From Candidatus Endomicrobiellum porotermitis (GTDB taxonomy: Bacteria > Elusimicrobiota > Endomicrobiia > Endomicrobiales > Endomicrobiaceae): a stretch of DNA of 64,000 bases. The translations under genes were made by a program, and so were the position numbers. How positions within the stretch are numbered: position 1 is the stretch's first letter; each line of letters opens with the position of its first letter. The notes under the pieces are model-generated. The model was not told the origin of the DNA. It ran no database searches and saw nothing but the letters and a program-made list of their open reading frames with translations. Shown piece by piece: positions 1 to 9,646 of this stretch. Location of the stretch: positions 17,479 through 81,478 of the forward strand of contig JAITQE010000025.1 in the NCBI GenBank assembly GCA_031289055.1, written 5' to 3'.

Positions 1-1
1 G

Positions 2-973
2 ATAAAGCATTCGCAAAAGTTTAAAAATAAAAAAATAAATTCAATATATATTGGGGGCGGCACCCCGTCTGTTTTGTCTTCTAAACAAATACAAAGACTT
101 CTGCTATCTTTAAACAACGTTTTCAATTCGTCAGAAGCGAAAGAATTTACTTTTGAGCTTAACCCCGAATCAGTTTCAAAAGAAAAGCTGCTTATTCTAA
201 AAGAATTTGGCGTCAATAGGTTAAGCATAGGGCTTCAATCTGTTGAAGACAAAATTTTAAAGTGCTTAGGGCGCATCCACGATTTTAAAACTTTTTGCGC
301 CGCTTATAATGCGGCAAAACATGAGGGTTTTTGTAATATAAACGTAGATTTAATATACGGATTGCCAAACCAAACTGTCGATCGCTGGGAAAGCGTTTTG
401 AAAAAAGCGTTGTTGTTTAACAGCGAGCATTTATCGTTGTATCCTTTAGCGATAGAAGAAAATACGCCTTTTTATGAGAACCGCATTGTTACTGACGATA
501 AATTACAACGTGAAATGTACGACAAAACCGTAGAGGTTTTGGAACAAAGCGGATATGTTCATTATGAAATTTCAAACTGGTCTAAAAAGAACAAAGAAGC
601 TTTTCACAATACAAATTATTGGCGTAACTTAGAATATATAGGTCTTGGATCGGGATCTTCAGGATATTTGGAAAGAAATAGATATAAGAACGTAGAAAAT
701 ATTGAAAAATATATAAATTTTATTGAAAACAACATAGATTGTACGGTAGAAAATGAATATATCGGAGAAAACCTTTATACAACTGAAACAATAATATTGG
801 GGTTAAGACTTTTGTCTGAAGGTTTATCCATAAAATGCTTCAACTCTCCTCCGCGCCAAACCGCTCTGTTAAAATGCCTAAAAGAAAAAACGCTTATACA
901 AGAAGAGGATAGGATAAAACTTGCCAAAGAACACGTATTTACATTCAATCAAATTGTCTCAAAGTTTATATAA
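2..973 (+). CDS. hemW: HemW-like radical SAM protein (oxygen-independent coproporphyrinogen III oxidase-like), 5' end outside the window
   Basis: Frame 2 is open from base 2: IKHSQKFKNKKINSIYIGGGTPSVLSSKQI..., then ELNPESVSKEKL, NRLSIGLQS, NVDLIYGLPNQT; HemW/HemN-family motifs. Confidence 0.88.
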   Translation: MKHSQKFKNKKINSIYIGGGTPSVLSSKQIQRLLLSLNNVFNSSEAKEFTFELNPESVSKEKLLILKEFGVNRLSIGLQSVEDKILKCLGRIHDFKTFCAAYNAAKHEGFCNINVDLIYGLPNQTVDRWESVLKKALLFNSEHLSLYPLAIEENTPFYENRIVTDDKLQREMYDKTVEVLEQSGYVHYEISNWSKKNKEAFHNTNYWRNLEYIGLGSGSSGYLERNRYKNVENIEKYINFIENNIDCTVENEYIGENLYTTETIILGLRLLSEGLSIKCFNSPPRQTALLKCLKEKTLIQEEDRIKLAKEHVFTFNQIVSKFI

Positions 974-989
974 GTTGGCTTTTTGGGTC

Positions 990-1033
990 CTGAGTTTATC
1001 GGACTCGCAGGGGAATCTATCCGATAAACTCAG
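990..1033. repeat. Perfect 14-bp inverted repeat (CTGAGTTTATCGGA / TCCGATAAACTCAG), 16-nt loop
   Basis: Read directly; arms at 990-1003 and 1020-1033, just downstream of the hemW stop. Confidence 0.8.
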
Positions 1034-1228
1034 ATAGGCTCCCTCGCTGGAAATTCTTGTTTTGTTAAATCATCTAGCGTCGCTGTTATTGTCGTTCTGC
1101 TACCGCGCGTTTGCCTCTTGTAAAATATATAGCCGCTGGTTTTAATTGACAAGTCTATGCGTATGGATAGCGTTGTTTAACGCCACAACAGGTAGTTTTT
1201 TTAATCTTTAAATAAAGAGAAAAATCTA

Positions 1229-1705
1229 ATGAAATGTCCTTTTTGCGGGAGTTTTCGCGACCAAGTTCTTGATTCGCGCCCTGTAGAACATACGTCCGCA
1301 GTCAGGAGACGTAGAGAATGTTCCAATTGTAAAAAAAGATACACCACTTTTGAAAGACCTGAAGAAGTTACTATTATGGTAGTAAAATCCGACGGCAGAA
1401 GGGAGCCTTTTGACAGAAAAAAGATTTGGACGGGCATAGACAGAGCTTGTAAGAAAAGATCAGTTTCAGTTGAAACAATAGAAAAAATAGTCAACGAAAT
1501 TGAAAATGACATTATGGGCGAATATGTTATGGAGATTCCCTCTAGTACCATAGGGGATAAAATTTTGGAAAAAATTTGGAACATTGATTTGGTGGCATAT
1601 GTGAGATTTGCGTCTGTATACAGAAAATTTGGCGATATAGATACTTTTATGCAGGAGCTGAAAAAATTGAAGAAAGAACATATGAAACGAAGTAATAAAA
1701 AATAA
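1229..1705 (+). CDS. nrdR: Transcriptional repressor NrdR (zinc ribbon + ATP-cone)
   Basis: MKCPFCGSFRDQVLDSRPVEHTSAVRRRRECSNCKKRYTTFE...VVKSDGRREPFDRKKI; 158 aa. Confidence 0.96.
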   Translation: MKCPFCGSFRDQVLDSRPVEHTSAVRRRRECSNCKKRYTTFERPEEVTIMVVKSDGRREPFDRKKIWTGIDRACKKRSVSVETIEKIVNEIENDIMGEYVMEIPSSTIGDKILEKIWNIDLVAYVRFASVYRKFGDIDTFMQELKKLKKEHMKRSNKK

Positions 1706-1829
1706 ATATTGTTTGTTGATTTATATTGCCGATTGTCGCCTTGTAATTAGTTGAGATAGGATACCGAGTCCTTATGCGATAATTAAAATTTTAATTATGA
1801 AAAGGTACGGTTATTGATAGGAGATTTTT

Positions 1830-3578
1830 ATGTCGCAAAAAGATAAAAAAGCTTTGCTTTCAAGTAAAAAAATTAGTTTGGAAAAAAATGCTATGATTGT
1901 TTTGTTTTACCTATAGACGATTCTATGGACTCTATTTTTGAGACGTTGAAAAATACGGCTCTTATACACAAATCTGGCGGCGGAACAGGTTTTTCTTTTT
2001 CACGGCTTCGCCCGAGCAAAGACAAAGTAAACACAACTTCTGGGGGGCGCGGGTTCAGTATCTTTTATGCATGTTTTCAATGCGGCTACCGAAGCTATTA
2101 AACAGGGTGGGACAAGACGCGGCGCGAATATGGGAATGCTTAGAATAGACCACCCGGATATTTTAGATTTTATAGTCTGCAAAGATAAGAACGACAGTTT
2201 GAACAATTTTAATACTTCCGTTGCGATTACCAAAGAGTTTATGGACGCTTTAGAGAGAAACGAAGATTATAGCTTATATAATCCCCGCAACGGCGAACTT
2301 ACGGGCAAATTAAATTCAAAAGAAGTTTTTAGCAAAATAGTTGACCAAGCGGGGAAGAGCGGAGAGCCTGGCGTAGTTTTTATAGATAGAGTGAACGAAA
2401 ATAATCCTACGCCTGAAATCGGAACGATAGAATCTACAAATCCTTGCGACGAGCAGCCTCTTCTTCCATATGAATCTTGCAATTTAGGCTCAATAAATCT
2501 TGGACATTTTGTCAAAGACGGCGATGTTGATTGGAAAAGGCTTGAGAAAACGATAAAGACAGCGGTTCATTTCTTAGACAATGTCATATATATGAACAAT
2601 TATCCCATATATAAAATTGCCCAAACCACGCGTTCCAACAGAAAAATAGGGCTTGGAATTATGGTTTGGGCCGATATGCTTTTGTCCTTAGGCATACCAT
2701 ATGGTTCAAAAGAATCGTTAGACTTGGCTGAAAAGCTTATGGGTTTTATAGAGTCTAATGGACAAAATAGCTGAGAAAGGAAGCGTTCAAGGACTTTCCG
2801 AAATACCCGAAGATATAAGAAGAATTTTTATAACGTCGCACGATATTAGTCCGGAAGGACATGTGAAAATGCAAGCAGTTTTCCAACGGTTTACCGATAA
2901 CGCGGTTTCTAAAACCGTGAACTTTCCGCACTCCGCTACAAAAGAAGACGTTGAAAAAGTCTATATGCTTTCGTATAGAGAAGGCTTGTAAAGGCGTTAC
3001 AGTTTATCGCGACGGAAGCAGGGACGCGCAGGTTTTAAACCTTGCAAGTAAAAAGGAAGAGCAAATATCGCCCAAAGAAGCAAAGCCAAGAATTGTCCTA
3101 TGAAGACTGCGGGTTTTACTTTCCTTATGCATACGGGCTGCGGCAGGATGTATGTGACGGTAAATGAAGACAATAGAGGAGCATGCGAAGTGTTTACTCA
3201 GCTTGGCAAATCAGGCGGATGCACGTCGTCTCAAGCAGAGGCAATAAGTCGTTTGATTTCTTTAGCGTTGCGGTCCGGAGTTAACCAAAATGAAATAATA
3301 AGACAACTTAAAGGTATAAGATGCCCGTCTCCGACGCTTGTTCGGGGCGGAGCTATATTGTCTTGCGCTGACGCTGTTGCCAAAGCTTTGGAGGCGTATA
3401 ACAGAGAAAAATCTGCAAGATTCTAATATATATGGAGATAATGCTAGGCGATATGTTTATGACTCTGATGCTAATTTAACGGGAACATGCCCTCAGTGTC
3501 CTGAATGCGGCGAGCTGTTAACTTTTTCGGAAGGCTGCGTTTGTCTGCCGCGGATGCGGATATTCTAAATGTTCTTGA
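1830..3578 (+). pseudogene. nrdJ: Class II (B12-dependent) ribonucleoside-diphosphate reductase NrdJ, multiply frameshifted and internally deleted
   Basis: Fragments MSQKDKKALLSSKK...; [121 protein letters not shown]-terminal CRGCGYSKCS* lie in different frames. Confidence 0.93.
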
Positions 3579-3595
3579 GTAAAAGGATAGAAGAA

Positions 3596-4147
3596 ATGGT
3601 TAAAAACGACAAGTGGATAAAAAAGATGGCAGTTGAACGGAAAATGATAGAGCCGTTTGAGCCGGCGCAAGTCAGAGACGGCAAAATTTCATACGGAACT
3701 TCTTCTTACGGTTATGACACGCGCCTTTCAAATGAATTTAAAATAATGAAGAAGGATGTGAGCGTCTTAGATCCCAAACAGTCTCAAGATAATTTATTTG
3801 AGGCGATAACGGTTAAGGATTACTGCGAGATTCCTCCAAACTCCGTGGTTTTAGGTAAAACTATAGAGTATTTTAGAATACCTAGAGATATAGTAACGAT
3901 TGCATTTGGAAAGTCTACATATTCAAGATGCGGCATATTTGTAAATATCACCCCTTTTGAGCCTGAATGGGAAGGTTGTGTTACTCTTTCAATAGCAAAC
4001 GCTACATCTGTCCCTGTGAGAGTTTACGCAAACGAAGGCATAGCCCAAGTGTTGTTTTTAGGAGTAAGCGAAATCTGCGAAATCTCTTACGCTGATAGAA
4101 AGGGCAAATACCAAGCCCAGAAGACTATAACTTCAGCAAAAATTTGA
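3596..4147 (+). CDS. dcd: dCTP deaminase
   Basis: MVKNDKWIKKMAVERKMIEPFEPAQVRDGKISYGTSSYGYDTRLSNEF...FGKSTYSRCGIFVNITPFEPEWEGCVTLSIAN; the 3569 ATG overlaps the nrdJ remnant, so the internal ATG is preferred. Confidence 0.94.
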   Translation: MVKNDKWIKKMAVERKMIEPFEPAQVRDGKISYGTSSYGYDTRLSNEFKIMKKDVSVLDPKQSQDNLFEAITVKDYCEIPPNSVVLGKTIEYFRIPRDIVTIAFGKSTYSRCGIFVNITPFEPEWEGCVTLSIANATSVPVRVYANEGIAQVLFLGVSEICEISYADRKGKYQAQKTITSAKI

Positions 4148-4207
4148 TACAATGTTTCAAGTTTATTACGTTGCTTACCATGTGTATTGACATAGGATGA
4201 TATATCA

Positions 4208-4675
4208 ATGTCTGATTTTATAAAGACACACTTTTGGGAAGTTATAAGATTTCATTATGCAGACTTCTGCGGTCGCGCTACTCTTAAGGCAGTTTTGGTA
4301 TTTTGCGTCGACTCTTTTTGTTCTGGTTGTCATTTTAAATAGCATACCTTCGGGGTGGGGTGGGGGTCTTTCTTCTTTGTTGTGGTTGGTTCTATTTTTG
4401 CCTTTCTTGGCAATAACAACCCGCAGCGCGACGCTAATATAAGCGGTTGGTTTCAATTGTTGTGGTTTATTCCAGTGATTGGCTGGATATTAATGCTTGT
4501 TATGTTGTCTTTGCCTGCGGTAGAGTTTAACAGATTTAATAAAACTGAAAGAAAAAAAGAAGCTAAGGAGCATAAAGATATAAAAATAAAGACAAACGTT
4601 ACTCCTAGTGCAAGAGAAACTGCAGTATATGTAAAAACAAATACAAACAAAAGTAAGAAGACAGGAAAAGAATAA
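4208..4675 (+). pseudogene. DUF805-family small membrane protein, at least two frameshifts
   Basis: MSDFIKTHFWEVIRFHYADFCGRATLK (frame a) / QFWYFASTLFVLVVILNSI...LFLPFLAITTR (frame b) / ANISGWFQLLWFIPVIGWILMLVMLSLP (frame c) matches the DUF805 layout. Confidence 0.75.
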
Positions 4676-6204
4676 TGATTTTAATTTTGGATTTTGGCTC
4701 GCAGTACACTCAGTTAATTGCGAGACGCATAAGAGAAGAGAAAGCGTATTGTGAGATATGTCCCGGAAATAAGTCTTTGGATTCTTTTTCTGGGATAAAA
4801 AATTTAAAGGGCGTGATATTGTCAGGCGGCTACGATAGCGTTTATTCAAAAGATGCGCCTTGTCCCGATTCTAGAGTTTGGGAGTTAAATGTTCCTATTT
4901 TGGGGATATGTTACGGAATGCAGCTTATAGCCGAACGTCTTGGCGGAAAAGTCGCTCCGTCAAAACATAGAGAGTTTGGGCTTGCGAGCGTAAACGTAGA
5001 ATGCGGCTGTTCTCTTTTTAAAGGACTTAAGTCTAAAGAAACTTTTTGGATGAGCCACGGCGATAAACTTTCTAAAATGCCCAAGGGCTTTAAAGTTACG
5101 GCAAAGTCTGAGAATTCTCCTTATGCCGCCATAGAAAACATCTCAAAGAATATGTATGGCGTTCAGTTTCACCCGGAAGTAAAACACTCTGTACACGGCA
5201 AAAAAATACTTCAGAATTTTATATTTAATATTTGCGGCTCTAAACGCGATTGGACAATGAAGTCTTACATAGTAGACGAAGTAAAAAGAATCCGCGCCCG
5301 CGCGGGCCAAAGCAAAGTTTTGTGCGCGTTATCAGGCGGCGTAGATTCTTCGGTCGCGGCTGTAATGCTGCATAAAGCAATAGGCGAACGGCTTATTTGC
5401 GTTTACGTTGACCATGGTCTTCAAAAACTTGGCGAGACTGAAAGGGTTAAAAAAGTTTTCGGCGGGATGTTTGGTAAAAATCTTATAATTGTTGCCGCCA
5501 AGAAAATATTTTTATCAAAACTTGAAGGCGTTGCAGACCCCGAACAGAAGAGAAAAATTATCGGTCGTACTTTTATAGAGGTTTTTGACAAAGAGGCAAA
5601 GAAGTTAAAAGGCATAGACTACCTCTTACAGGGGACGATTTATCCTGACGTAATAGAAAGCGTTTCTATAAAGGGATCAAAAGCTCCTATTAAAAGCCAT
5701 CATAATGTCGGCGGACTTCCTGAAAAAATAAAGATGAAATTAATTGAACCTTTGAAGTTTTTGTTCAAAGATGAAGTAAGAGTTTTGGGAAAAGAACTTG
5801 GAATTCCTGAAGAAATTATAAACAGGCAGCCTTTTCCCGGACCAGGTCTTGCCGTGAGGACTTTAGGCGAAGTAACGGAAGAAAAGCTGAATATTTTGAA
5901 AGCTGCCGACGATATAGTAACTCAGGAAATAATCAAAGCTAGACTTTATGAAAAAATCTGGCAGTCTTTTGCTGTAATCCTTCCAGTTAAGACGGTCGGC
6001 GTCATGGGCGATGTCAGAACATATGAGTACGTTATTGCATTGAGAGCTGTAAATTCCGCCGACGCTATGACTGCCGATTGGGTAAAACTTCCATACGATC
6101 TGCTTGGACGCATATCTTCCCGAATTATAAACGAGGTTAAAGGCGCAAACAGAGTGGTTTATGATATTTCAAATAAACCTCCAGCTACCATTGAGTGGGA
6201 ATAA
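4675..6204 (+). CDS. guaA: GMP synthase (glutamine-hydrolysing)
   Basis: ILDFGSQYTQLIARRIRE, GICYGMQLIA, ALSGGVDSSVAA, RQPFPGPGLAVR, NKPPATIEWE; 509 aa. Confidence 0.98.
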   Translation: MILILDFGSQYTQLIARRIREEKAYCEICPGNKSLDSFSGIKNLKGVILSGGYDSVYSKDAPCPDSRVWELNVPILGICYGMQLIAERLGGKVAPSKHREFGLASVNVECGCSLFKGLKSKETFWMSHGDKLSKMPKGFKVTAKSENSPYAAIENISKNMYGVQFHPEVKHSVHGKKILQNFIFNICGSKRDWTMKSYIVDEVKRIRARAGQSKVLCALSGGVDSSVAAVMLHKAIGERLICVYVDHGLQKLGETERVKKVFGGMFGKNLIIVAAKKIFLSKLEGVADPEQKRKIIGRTFIEVFDKEAKKLKGIDYLLQGTIYPDVIESVSIKGSKAPIKSHHNVGGLPEKIKMKLIEPLKFLFKDEVRVLGKELGIPEEIINRQPFPGPGLAVRTLGEVTEEKLNILKAADDIVTQEIIKARLYEKIWQSFAVILPVKTVGVMGDVRTYEYVIALRAVNSADAMTADWVKLPYDLLGRISSRIINEVKGANRVVYDISNKPPATIEWE

Positions 6205-7091
6205 TGAAAAAGATAATATTAAATTTAATATTAGTATCAGCTGCGGCTGGTTGTTTATTTTATGGTTGCGGTAAATATGCCAACGGCGGCGATAAATATA
6301 CGGATCCCATACAGATAAAAGGCTCGGACACTATTGTGAATTTAATTCAGGCGTGGTCTGAGAATTTTGTAGAACAACACCCTACGTATAACGTAAGCGT
6401 CACAGGCGGCGGCTCAGGCACGGGTTTTGCTTCTTTAATTAACAAGACTTGCGATATAGCTATGTCTTCCCGCGAGATAGAAGGTAAAGAAAAATCGTTG
6501 GCAGAGAAAAATAATGTAAAACCAGTTGAATTTAAAGTTGGTCTTGACGGACTTGCGGTTTTGGTGAATAAAAATAATCCTGTCGACAAATTGACGATAC
6601 CGCAACTTCGCGATATATTTATGGCAAAAATTACAAATTGGAAAGAAGTCGGCGGCAAAGATTTAAAAATAGTAATTCTCTCAAGAGAAAGCAATTCAGG
6701 CACGCACATGTTTTTTAAAGAACTCGTGTTAAGGAATAACGATAAAAATGCCAAAGACGAATTTTCCGTTCATTCTTTGATGATGTCTTCTTCACAGGCA
6801 ATATACGATGAGGTATTGCAAAATCCCAATGCTTTGGGATATGTTGGCATGGGATTTGTAAACGACGGCGTTAAAGCTCTGTCTGTAGCGGTTGACGATA
6901 AAAGCAAGCGTATTTATCCTAATGCGGAAAATGTTTTAAACGGATCGTATCCTATTTCAAGACCGTTATATTTATATACTAACGGCGAATCTAGCGGCGT
7001 AATAAAAATGTTTATTGATTATGCTTTGTCTGAGGAAGGGCAAAAAATTGTTTTAGAAACAGATTTTGTCCCGATAAAAAAACTGCCTTAG
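6204..7091 (+). CDS. pstS: Phosphate ABC transporter substrate-binding protein
   Basis: Lipoprotein-like signal; IKGSDTIVNLIQAWSENF, TGGGSGTGFASLINKTCDIAMSSREI, SRESNSGTHMFFKE. Confidence 0.93.
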   Translation: MKKIILNLILVSAAAGCLFYGCGKYANGGDKYTDPIQIKGSDTIVNLIQAWSENFVEQHPTYNVSVTGGGSGTGFASLINKTCDIAMSSREIEGKEKSLAEKNNVKPVEFKVGLDGLAVLVNKNNPVDKLTIPQLRDIFMAKITNWKEVGGKDLKIVILSRESNSGTHMFFKELVLRNNDKNAKDEFSVHSLMMSSSQAIYDEVLQNPNALGYVGMGFVNDGVKALSVAVDDKSKRIYPNAENVLNGSYPISRPLYLYTNGESSGVIKMFIDYALSEEGQKIVLETDFVPIKKLP

Positions 7092-7175
7092 TTTTATCAA
7101 TTATAATGCTCAAATATATTAACGAACAAATGGTTTTCCGGCTGCCTAAAAGTTTATTATTTTTATGGGATTAAA

Positions 7176-8045
7176 ATGCGAAAAACTTTAGATTTTATTG
7201 TTGAAAAAATAATTTTTATATGTGGAATAGCGTCTATTATATTTGTTGTTTTGATTTTCTCTTTTTTGTTTAAGGAAGGTCTTTCTTTTTTTAAAGATTT
7301 TGGGGTTTTAAATTTTATCGGAGGGCGTTTTTGGTATCCTTCCTCGGATCCGGCTTCATTTGGGATTTTGCCGTTAATAGTAGGTTCAGTTTTTGTAACG
7401 ATTGGCGCGTGCGCTATAGCTGTTCCTATAGGAATTATGACGGCTTTATTTATTTCTGAAATTGTTCCAAAAGGAATTCGCGACATTTTAAAATCTTTGG
7501 TTGAACTTATGGCGGCGATCCCCAGCGTTGTCGTAGGTTTTGTCGGAATGATTACGTTAGTTTCTCTGGTAAAAAATATTTTTAATCTGCCTACTGGTCT
7601 TACGGCTTTTTCAGGTTCAATAATGCTTGCTTTTATGGCAGTGCCTACCATAGTTACAATATCGGAAGACGCTATACGTTCAGTTCCTTGGCAGTATAAA
7701 CAGGGAGCTTTAGCGTTGGGCGCGACCAAGTGGCAAACTATAAGAAGAATTGTTCTAAAGGCGGCGATGCCAGGCATAATTGCGGCTGTAATGCTTGGCA
7801 TAGGCAGAGTAATTGGCGAGACGATGGCTGTAATGATGATAACAGGCAATGCGGCTCACATCCCTCATTCTATTTTTGAACCTGTAAGAACGATGACTGC
7901 CGCAATTGCGGCTGAAATGGGCGAGACGGTAAGAGGCGGTATGCACTACAAGTCTTTGTTCGCGATAGGACTTGTTCTTTTTTTGATAACATTTCTTATA
8001 AATTTTATTGCGGATTTGTTTCTCGGGAAAAGTAAAAATACATGA
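7176..8045 (+). CDS. pstC: Phosphate ABC transporter permease PstC
   Basis: MAAIPSVVVGFVGMITL, ALGATKWQTIRRIVLKAAMPGIIAAVMLGIGRVIGETMAVMM; in pst operon. Confidence 0.94.
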   Translation: MRKTLDFIVEKIIFICGIASIIFVVLIFSFLFKEGLSFFKDFGVLNFIGGRFWYPSSDPASFGILPLIVGSVFVTIGACAIAVPIGIMTALFISEIVPKGIRDILKSLVELMAAIPSVVVGFVGMITLVSLVKNIFNLPTGLTAFSGSIMLAFMAVPTIVTISEDAIRSVPWQYKQGALALGATKWQTIRRIVLKAAMPGIIAAVMLGIGRVIGETMAVMMITGNAAHIPHSIFEPVRTMTAAIAAEMGETVRGGMHYKSLFAIGLVLFLITFLINFIADLFLGKSKNT

Positions 8046-8896
8046 TAAAACTTAGTCCTAAATTATCTCAAAAGTTTTCATACGCGCTACTCTGCTTTGC
8101 CGCTATTTTGGCGATAGCTCCGGTACTTTTAATAGTTTTTATGATCATAAAAAACGGCGCGTCGGCTATAAGCTGGGAATTTTTATCGTCGATGCCTAAG
8201 GACGGCATGCGCGGCGGGGGAATTTTACCGGCAATACTAGGAACTCTTTCAATAGTGTTATGCGCTATTACGGTTACGCTTCCCGTAGGCGTGTGCGCCG
8301 CTATATATTTAAACGAATATGCGAAAGACAACATGCTTACAAGAATAATAAAACTTGCAATCGTTAATTTGGCTGGAGTTCCGTCGGTTGTTTACGGGTT
8401 GTTTGGGTTTGGAATTTTTGTTATGTTTTTAAAGCTAGGAGTTTCTATAATTGCTGGCGCTTTGACCTTATCAATAATGGAGCTTCCGGTTATTATAACC
8501 ACTGCTAGAAGCGCGTTAAACAGCGTGCCGTATTCTTTTAGAGAGGCTAGTTTGTCCTTAGGAGTGAGTAGATGGCAGACTATAAGGCATGTTGTTCTTC
8601 CGAGCGCAATACCCGGTATTTTGACCGGAGCCATTTTAAGTATTGCAAGAATTTCTGGGGAAACTGCTCCTATATTGTTTACCGCGGCGGCATTTTATGT
8701 GCCTCATCTTCCTTATTCAATATTTGATCAAGTTATGGCTTTGCCTTATCATCTTTATATTATTTCAACGCAAATCCCAAACATGCCCAAAAACGTCATA
8801 TATGGTACGGCTTTTGTTTTGTTAATGATGGTTTTGACTATGAGCTGCGTCGCTATTTTTGCAAGAGTTTATTTCAGGAAACGTAGGAAATGGTAG
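8042..8896 (+). CDS. pstA: Phosphate ABC transporter permease PstA
   Basis: LAGVPSVVYGLFGF, SLGVSRWQTIRHVVLPSAIPGILTGAILSIARISGETAPILFTAAAF. Confidence 0.94.
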   Translation: MIKLSPKLSQKFSYALLCFAAILAIAPVLLIVFMIIKNGASAISWEFLSSMPKDGMRGGGILPAILGTLSIVLCAITVTLPVGVCAAIYLNEYAKDNMLTRIIKLAIVNLAGVPSVVYGLFGFGIFVMFLKLGVSIIAGALTLSIMELPVIITTARSALNSVPYSFREASLSLGVSRWQTIRHVVLPSAIPGILTGAILSIARISGETAPILFTAAAFYVPHLPYSIFDQVMALPYHLYIISTQIPNMPKNVIYGTAFVLLMMVLTMSCVAIFARVYFRKRRKW

Positions 8897-9642
8897 ATAA
8901 AATAAAGATAGAAAACTTAAGTTGTTACTATAATAAAAAATGTGTTTTGGACTCTTTAGATCTTAATGTTGTTGAAAACGAAATTTTGGGCGTTATAGGA
9001 CCTGCCAACAGCGGCAAAACTACTTTTTTAAGAACAATCAACAGAATGAACGACTTTGACGTTACGTATTCAAGAAAAGGCAATGTTTATCTTGACGGCG
9101 ATGATATTTTTGACATAGATGCTGAGAATTTAAGAAGAAGAGTCGGCACGCTTTTTGCCATGCCTATACCTCTTCCTATGAGTATTTACGACAACATAAC
9201 TTATGCGCCCAAACGTTTAGGGCTTGTCGCCAAAAAATCAGATTTAGACGGCATGGTTGAAAGGGTTCTAAAATACGCTTCTCTTTGGGACGAGGTAAAA
9301 GACAGGCTTGACGCTTCGGCGATGAAGATGTCAGGAGGACAGCAACAGCGTTTGTGTATCGCGAGGGTGCTTGCGATAAATCCTGAAGTTATTTTGTTTG
9401 ACGAACCTTGCTCGGGTCTTGATCCCATATCAACTGCAAAAGTTGAAGAGTTGATGATAGAGCTTAAAGAGAAGTACACAATAGTGCTTGTTACAAATAA
9501 TGTAAAACAGGCGTCCCGCGTCAGCGATAGAACGGCGTTTTTTCTTATGGGCAAGCTTATAGAAGTTGATAAGACCGGAAAACTTTTTGTTTCTCCTAAA
9601 GAAAAAGAAACTGAAGATTATATTACCGGACGTTTTGGATAA
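8890..9642 (+). CDS. pstB: Phosphate ABC transporter ATP-binding protein
   Basis: GPANSGKTTFLRTINRMND, MSGGQQQRLCIARVLAINPEVILFDEPCSGLDPIST. Confidence 0.95.
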   Translation: MVDKIKIENLSCYYNKKCVLDSLDLNVVENEILGVIGPANSGKTTFLRTINRMNDFDVTYSRKGNVYLDGDDIFDIDAENLRRRVGTLFAMPIPLPMSIYDNITYAPKRLGLVAKKSDLDGMVERVLKYASLWDEVKDRLDASAMKMSGGQQQRLCIARVLAINPEVILFDEPCSGLDPISTAKVEELMIELKEKYTIVLVTNNVKQASRVSDRTAFFLMGKLIEVDKTGKLFVSPKEKETEDYITGRFG

Positions 9643-9646
9643 TAAA

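Noticed and set aside
1201-1584. Minus-strand ORF antisense to nrdR, and similar antisense ORFs throughout the track
   Set aside because: Shadow ORFs of strongly supported genes; compositions lack recognisable domains.
1706-1829. Cobalamin riboswitch upstream of the B12-dependent reductase relic
   Set aside because: No recognisable B12-box (GCCACTG-like) or extended conserved structure.
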